Below, piece after piece: positions 4,366 to 7,703 of a stretch of DNA of 7,703 nt. Source of the DNA: an uncultured Campylobacter sp. (GTDB lineage Bacteria > Campylobacterota > Campylobacteria > Campylobacterales > Campylobacteraceae); assembly GCF_905371695.1 (NCBI RefSeq), contig NZ_CAJPMA010000080.1, positions 1 through 7,703 of the forward strand, given 5' to 3'. The notes beneath the pieces are model-generated. The model made no database searches. It was not told where the DNA came from and saw only the letters and a program-made list of their open reading frames with translations. The position numbers and the translations under genes are program-made. Positions within the stretch are counted from its first letter, which is position 1. Every line of letters begins with the position of its first letter.

Positions 4366-5457
4366 CTACTTCTGGCTAATAAGAACGCCCTCTATTATCT
4401 TTTTAATATCCCCGTCTAGTATCGCGTCGGTCTGGCTATACGCCTCGCCCGAGCGGTTGTCTTTTACCTGCTGATACGGAAAAAGTACGTACGAGCGGAT
4501 CTGGTGCCCCCAGCCGATCTCGCTCTTTTCGACGCTTGCGCTAGCTTCTTGCTGCTTCATAAACTCAAGCTCGTAAAGGCGCGATTTTAGCATTTTCATC
4601 GCGGTCGCGCGATTTTTATGCTGGCTACGGTCGTTTTGGCATTGCACGACGATACCCGTAGGTACGTGGGTTATGCGGATAGCGCTCTCGGTTTTATTTA
4701 CGTGCTGACCGCCCGCGCCGCTTGCTCGGTAGGTGTCGATTTTAAGATCCTTTTCCTCGATTTCTATCTCTATATCGTCGTCTAGTTCGGGGCTTACCAT
4801 CACGCTTGAAAAGCTCGTGTGGCGGCGTCCCGCGCCGTCAAAAGGGCTTACTCGCACCAGGCGGTGTATTCCGTTTTCGGCCTTTAAATAGCCGTATGCG
4901 TTTTCGCCTTTTACGATGAAGCTTACGTCTTTTAGTCCCGCTTCCTCGCCTTCTTGGAAGTCTAGCGTCTCGACCTTATAGCCCTCGCGCTCGCAAAAGC
5001 GCAGATACATGCGGTAAAGCATGCTCGCCCAGTCGTTGCTCTCGGTACCGCCGGCGCCGGGATGTATCGAGACGATAGCGTTTTTGCCGTCGTCTTCGCC
5101 GCTTAACATCATCGAAATTTCAAGGTTTACGATTTTTTGATTTAGCGCGCCGGCGTCCTCAAAAAGCGCGTTTAGCGTATCGGCGTCGTTTTCGGAATTT
5201 GCTAACTCGTAAAGCTCCGCCGCGTCGTCTACGGCGGCTTTGGCATCGGTAAATTTCGCTAGCATATTGGTGATTTTAGTTTTTTCTTTGCCGATTTGCC
5301 CGGCTCTTGCCACGTCTTGCCAAAAATTCGGATCGTGCTCGATGTTTTCTATCTCGCTAAGTCTTTTTTTTATGACGTCCGGTTTTACGATAGAGCCTAT
5401 GTTTTCGACCTTAGTCGTTAGTGTTTTTAAAAGTTCGGTGTATTCGTAATTATCCAA
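4366..5457 (-). CDS. prfB: Peptide chain release factor 2 (RF2)
   Basis: This 363-residue class I release factor recognises UGA and UAA in the ribosomal A site and triggers peptide release. The N-terminal helical domain covers about 1-105. The stop-codon tripeptide SPF is at 204-206, which identifies RF2 rather than RF1 (RF1 has PxT). The catalytic GGQ is at 249-251 within SGAGGQHVNKTESA, followed by the C-terminal domain (WGHQIRSYVLFPYQQVKD). The frame is continuous, without the in-frame UGA frameshift site near codon 25 found in many bacteria. The start is TTG at 5457-5455: it gives the MDNYEYTELL opening expected for Campylobacter RF2 and has AAAGGA (5464-5469) six bases upstream. A promoter lies in the gap shared with panC. 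Confidence 0.96.
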   Translation of the reverse strand: MDNYEYTELLKTLTTKVENIGSIVKPDVIKKRLSEIENIEHDPNFWQDVARAGQIGKEKTKITNMLAKFTDAKAAVDDAAELYELANSENDADTLNALFEDAGALNQKIVNLEISMMLSGEDDGKNAIVSIHPGAGGTESNDWASMLYRMYLRFCEREGYKVETLDFQEGEEAGLKDVSFIVKGENAYGYLKAENGIHRLVRVSPFDGAGRRHTSFSSVMVSPELDDDIEIEIEEKDLKIDTYRASGAGGQHVNKTESAIRITHVPTGIVVQCQNDRSQHKNRATAMKMLKSRLYELEFMKQQEASASVEKSEIGWGHQIRSYVLFPYQQVKDNRSGEAYSQTDAILDGDIKKIIEGVLISQK

Positions 5458-5481
5458 AATTCGTCCTTTAAATTTTCGCGT

Positions 5482-5500
5482 ATTCTAGCCAAAAAATCTT
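5482..5500 (-). promoter_or_regulatory. Promoter of prfB
   Basis: On the minus strand GCTAGAAT (5489-5482) fits the Campylobacter -10 pattern gyTAwaAT. It directly follows the T-rich GATTTTTTG. It lies 24 bases before the TTG start, leaving a leader of under 20 bases. Confidence 0.65.
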
Positions 5501-5504
5501 ATAT

Positions 5505-5526
5505 TTTAAACTTATTTCGCTAAAAT
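5505..5526 (+). promoter_or_regulatory. Promoter of panC-rimO
   Basis: GCTAAAAT at 5519-5526 is a good Campylobacter -10 box, preceded by periodic T-rich DNA (TTTTAAACTTATTTC). The panC ATG lies 33 bases downstream. The only ribosome binding candidate there is the weak AAGAAAAGAGA (5544-5554). Confidence 0.6.
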
Positions 5527-5559
5527 GACGGATTAAAATTTTTAAGAAAAGAGATAAAA

Positions 5560-6390
5560 ATGCAAATTTTAAGAACGACTAGGGAGCTTAAAGAATTCGT
5601 AGCTCTCGCGCTGGCAAATCACGACGAGATCGGCTTCGTGCCTACGATGGGCGCGCTTCATGCAGGGCACGCGAGCCTTATTCAAAAGAGCGTCTCGCAA
5701 AATCCCGTAACAATAGTTTCTACGTTCGTTAATCCTACGCAGTTTTTAGCGGGCGAGGATTTGGATAAATATCCTAAAAACGAGGCGTCGGACGTTAAAA
5801 TTTGCGAGGAGGCGAGGGTTAGCGCTATGTTTATCCCGAGCGCGGAGGAGTTATATTTCGACGGCGAGGCTACTATCGCCGCGCCTAAAAATTTAGCCGA
5901 AATTTTAGAGGGCAAGACGCGTCCCGGACACTTTGACGGCGTTTTACGCGTGTTAAATAAGCTCTTTAACCTAGTCCGTCCGACGCGCGTTTATATGGGC
6001 AAGAAAGACGCGCAGCAGCTCGCTATCGTGCAAAATTTCGTAAAAACGAGCTTTCTTGGCTGCGAGATAGTGCCGTGCGAGATCGTGCGCGAGAGCGACG
6101 GACTAGCGCTTTCAAGCCGTAACGCCTATCTTAGCGAGAGCGAAAAATTCGACGCGCTTAGACTATCCCGTTCGTTAAGTAAAGCCGAAAATTTAATAAA
6201 AGACGGCGAGCGCGGCGCTTGCAAAATAAAATCCGAAATGCTCGAAATTTTAAAGCCTCTGACGGTCGATTACGTCGCGGTCGTAGATAGAAATTTTAAC
6301 GAAATTTCGCTAGTAGAGCAGGATAATACGATAATCCTAGTCGCCGCGAACGTCGGTAATACGCGGCTAATAGATAATCTGTGGATATAA
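5560..6390 (+). CDS. panC: Pantothenate synthetase (pantoate--beta-alanine ligase)
   Basis: This cytoplasmic enzyme joins pantoate and beta-alanine using ATP, through a pantoyl-adenylate, to give pantothenate (vitamin B5) for coenzyme A. The protein has 276 residues, near the family norm of about 280. Its Rossmann domain opens with FVPTMGALHAGHASL (26-40), which includes the ATP-binding HxGH at His34-His37. Further signatures are FVNPTQF (56-62, pantoate contact), TRPGHFDGV (120-128), MGKKDAQQ (146-153) and the KMSKS-like LSSRNAYL (184-191). The C-terminal lid domain covers about 190-276. The ATG start aligns with the family start. panB and panD are not in this window. The next gene, rimO, starts one base after the panC stop, so the two are co-transcribed. 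Confidence 0.96.
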   Translation: MQILRTTRELKEFVALALANHDEIGFVPTMGALHAGHASLIQKSVSQNPVTIVSTFVNPTQFLAGEDLDKYPKNEASDVKICEEARVSAMFIPSAEELYFDGEATIAAPKNLAEILEGKTRPGHFDGVLRVLNKLFNLVRPTRVYMGKKDAQQLAIVQNFVKTSFLGCEIVPCEIVRESDGLALSSRNAYLSESEKFDALRLSRSLSKAENLIKDGERGACKIKSEMLEILKPLTVDYVAVVDRNFNEISLVEQDNTIILVAANVGNTRLIDNLWI

Positions 6391-6391
6391 A

Positions 6392-7703
6392 ATGAGTAAA
6401 ATTTTAAGCCAAAATTCGGCCCAATCCGTAGGCGGCGATAAAAAAATCGGCAAACTCCACCTAATCTCGCTAGGCTGCAATAAAAATTTAGTCGACAGCG
6501 AAATAATGCTTGGGCGGCTCTCGCGTTACGAGATCACGGACGACGCGAGCGCGGCGGACGTCATTATCGTAAATACCTGCGGATTTATCGCGTCCGCGAA
6601 AGAGGAGAGCGTTCGCGCGATTTTAGAGACAGGCGCCAGCAAAAAAAAAGGCGCGACGCTCGTAGTTACGGGCTGTTTGATGCAGCGCTACCGCGAGGAG
6701 CTAATGCGCGAGCTGCCAGAAGTCGATCTTTTTACGGGCGTGGGCGATTACGATAAGATCGATGAAATTTTGCTAAAAAAGCAAAATTTATTTAGTCCGC
6801 AAACTTATTTGCAATCAAACGAAGAGCGCGTGATAACCGGCTCAAACTACCACGCTTACGTTAAAATTTCGGAAGGCTGCAATCAAAAATGCAGCTTTTG
6901 CGCGATCCCGTCGTTTAAAGGCAAGCTAAAATCGCGCTCGCTGCAAAATATAACGGACGAAGTACGCCGCTTGGTCGCGCGCGGGTTTTACGATTTTAGC
7001 TTCCTTTCGCAAGACAGCAGCTCGTGGATGCGCGACTGCGGGCGTGCCGACGGACTAATCGAGCTAATAGACGCGGTCGAAAAAATAGAAGGCGTAAAAT
7101 CGGCGCGAATACTTTATCTATACCCTAGCACTACTTCAAACGCGCTAATAGAGCGAATCATCGCTTCGCCGGTGTTTCATAACTATTTTGACATGCCTAT
7201 TCAGCACATTAGCGACAAAATGCTGCGAATTATGAAGCGCGGAAGCGGCGCGGCGCGGATAAAAGAGCTTCTAGCGCTAATGAAAAGCGCGCCCGACGCG
7301 TTTTTGCGCACGGGAGTGATAGTGGGGCATCCGGGCGAAGACGATAGCGATTTTAGCGAGCTTTGCGAGTTTTTAAGCGAGGTAAAATTCGATAGAATTT
7401 CAGCGTTTGCTTACTCGCGAGAGGAGGATACCGCGGCTTACGAGATGCCTCAGACGCCTACTAAAATAATATCCAAGCGGCTAAGCGGGATCGAAAAAAT
7501 CATTAAAAAGAGTATCGAAAGTAGCTTTACTTCGGTTATCGGGCGCGAAATAATCGCTAGCGTCGAGGGCGTTAGCAGCGAAGGCGAGATGTTTTTCGGC
7601 GCTAAAATGGATGTTTGGGATAAGGACATAGACGGCGAAATTTTAATAAACGATAGCGAACTAGGCGAGCTTGAAGTGGGCGCAAGATACGCGTGCGAAG
7701 TCA
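6392..7703 (+). CDS. rimO: Ribosomal protein S12 methylthiotransferase RimO, 3' end cut by the window
   Basis: This radical SAM enzyme adds a methylthio group to a conserved aspartate of ribosomal protein S12. The window shows 437 codons and only the last few residues are missing. The N-terminal UPF0004 domain has its three cluster cysteines at Cys29 (LGCNKNLVDSE), Cys63 (NTCGF) and Cys95 (TGCLMQ). The radical SAM motif CNQKCSFC places Cys163, Cys167 and Cys170 on the second [4Fe-4S] cluster, followed by AIPSFKGKLKSR. The TRAM domain occupies the C-terminal part from roughly residue 370. The LGCNKNLVDSE opening favours RimO over MiaB. The ATG at 6392 begins one base after the panC TAA, with only a weak GGA in the panC end as ribosome binding site, so translation is probably coupled. 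Codons 84-86 form a run of nine A (6641-6649). Confidence 0.95.
   Translation, partial: MSKILSQNSAQSVGGDKKIGKLHLISLGCNKNLVDSEIMLGRLSRYEITDDASAADVIIVNTCGFIASAKEESVRAILETGASKKKGATLVVTGCLMQRYREELMRELPEVDLFTGVGDYDKIDEILLKKQNLFSPQTYLQSNEERVITGSNYHAYVKISEGCNQKCSFCAIPSFKGKLKSRSLQNITDEVRRLVARGFYDFSFLSQDSSSWMRDCGRADGLIELIDAVEKIEGVKSARILYLYPSTTSNALIERIIASPVFHNYFDMPIQHISDKMLRIMKRGSGAARIKELLALMKSAPDAFLRTGVIVGHPGEDDSDFSELCEFLSEVKFDRISAFAYSREEDTAAYEMPQTPTKIISKRLSGIEKIIKKSIESSFTSVIGREIIASVEGVSSEGEMFFGAKMDVWDKDIDGEILINDSELGELEVGARYACEV

Noticed and set aside
5364..5371. Eight-T run in prfB as a phase-variable tract
   Set aside because: It encodes Lys-Lys-Arg in an essential gene, where frame loss would be lethal, and A/T runs of this length are common in such genomes.
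5682..5915. Minus-strand open frame inside panC
   Set aside because: It is antisense to conserved pantothenate synthetase motifs and lacks a ribosome binding site.
1..7703. CRISPR array, insertion sequence or prophage remnants
   Set aside because: No regularly spaced direct repeats, transposase-like frames or integrase were seen. The tRNA genes show no duplicated 3' end nearby that would mark an attachment site.

Overview
The window looks like chromosomal DNA from a Campylobacter of the less AT-rich group (C. showae, C. rectus, C. gracilis or a relative). The RF2, RimO and cytochrome c553 sequences are strongly campylobacter-like, the promoters consist of a good -10 box behind a T-rich tract with no clear -35, and AAATTT-type words are frequent. 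By eye the GC content is in the mid-40s, higher than in C. jejuni. The genus is a confident call; the species is not.

Layout. Positions 1-162 hold two tRNA genes on the + strand, both with C34 anticodons: tRNA-Lys(CUU), missing its first three bases, and tRNA-Glu(CUC). A hairpin separates them from a convergent periplasmic cytochrome c553 gene (227-532, minus). Positions 619-3549 (minus) form a tightly packed four-gene unit. In transcription order it holds a 107-residue protein of unknown function, an RclA-type flavin disulfide reductase, and two tandem Sel1-repeat lipoproteins rich in paired cysteines, like the Helicobacter Hcp family. A third Sel1 lipoprotein (3623-4156, plus) is divergently transcribed from the same 73-bp control region, and the two predicted promoters there overlap.

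Positions 4157-4365 hold no convincing gene. They contain a 61-bp imperfect hairpin and a start-less 63-codon open frame, which may be a decayed or repeated element. Then come prfB (RF2, minus, TTG start, no programmed frameshift) and, divergently, panC followed after one base by rimO, which runs off the right edge.

How the parts relate. The prfB, panC, rimO and tRNA genes are housekeeping genes for translation and pantothenate synthesis. The accessory interest lies at 619-4156. There a cytoplasmic reductase of a family known for defence against hypochlorous acid and for Cu(II) reduction is apparently co-transcribed with two disulfide-rich envelope lipoproteins and faces a third paralogue. 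This suggests, but does not prove, a two-compartment redox or copper stress module.
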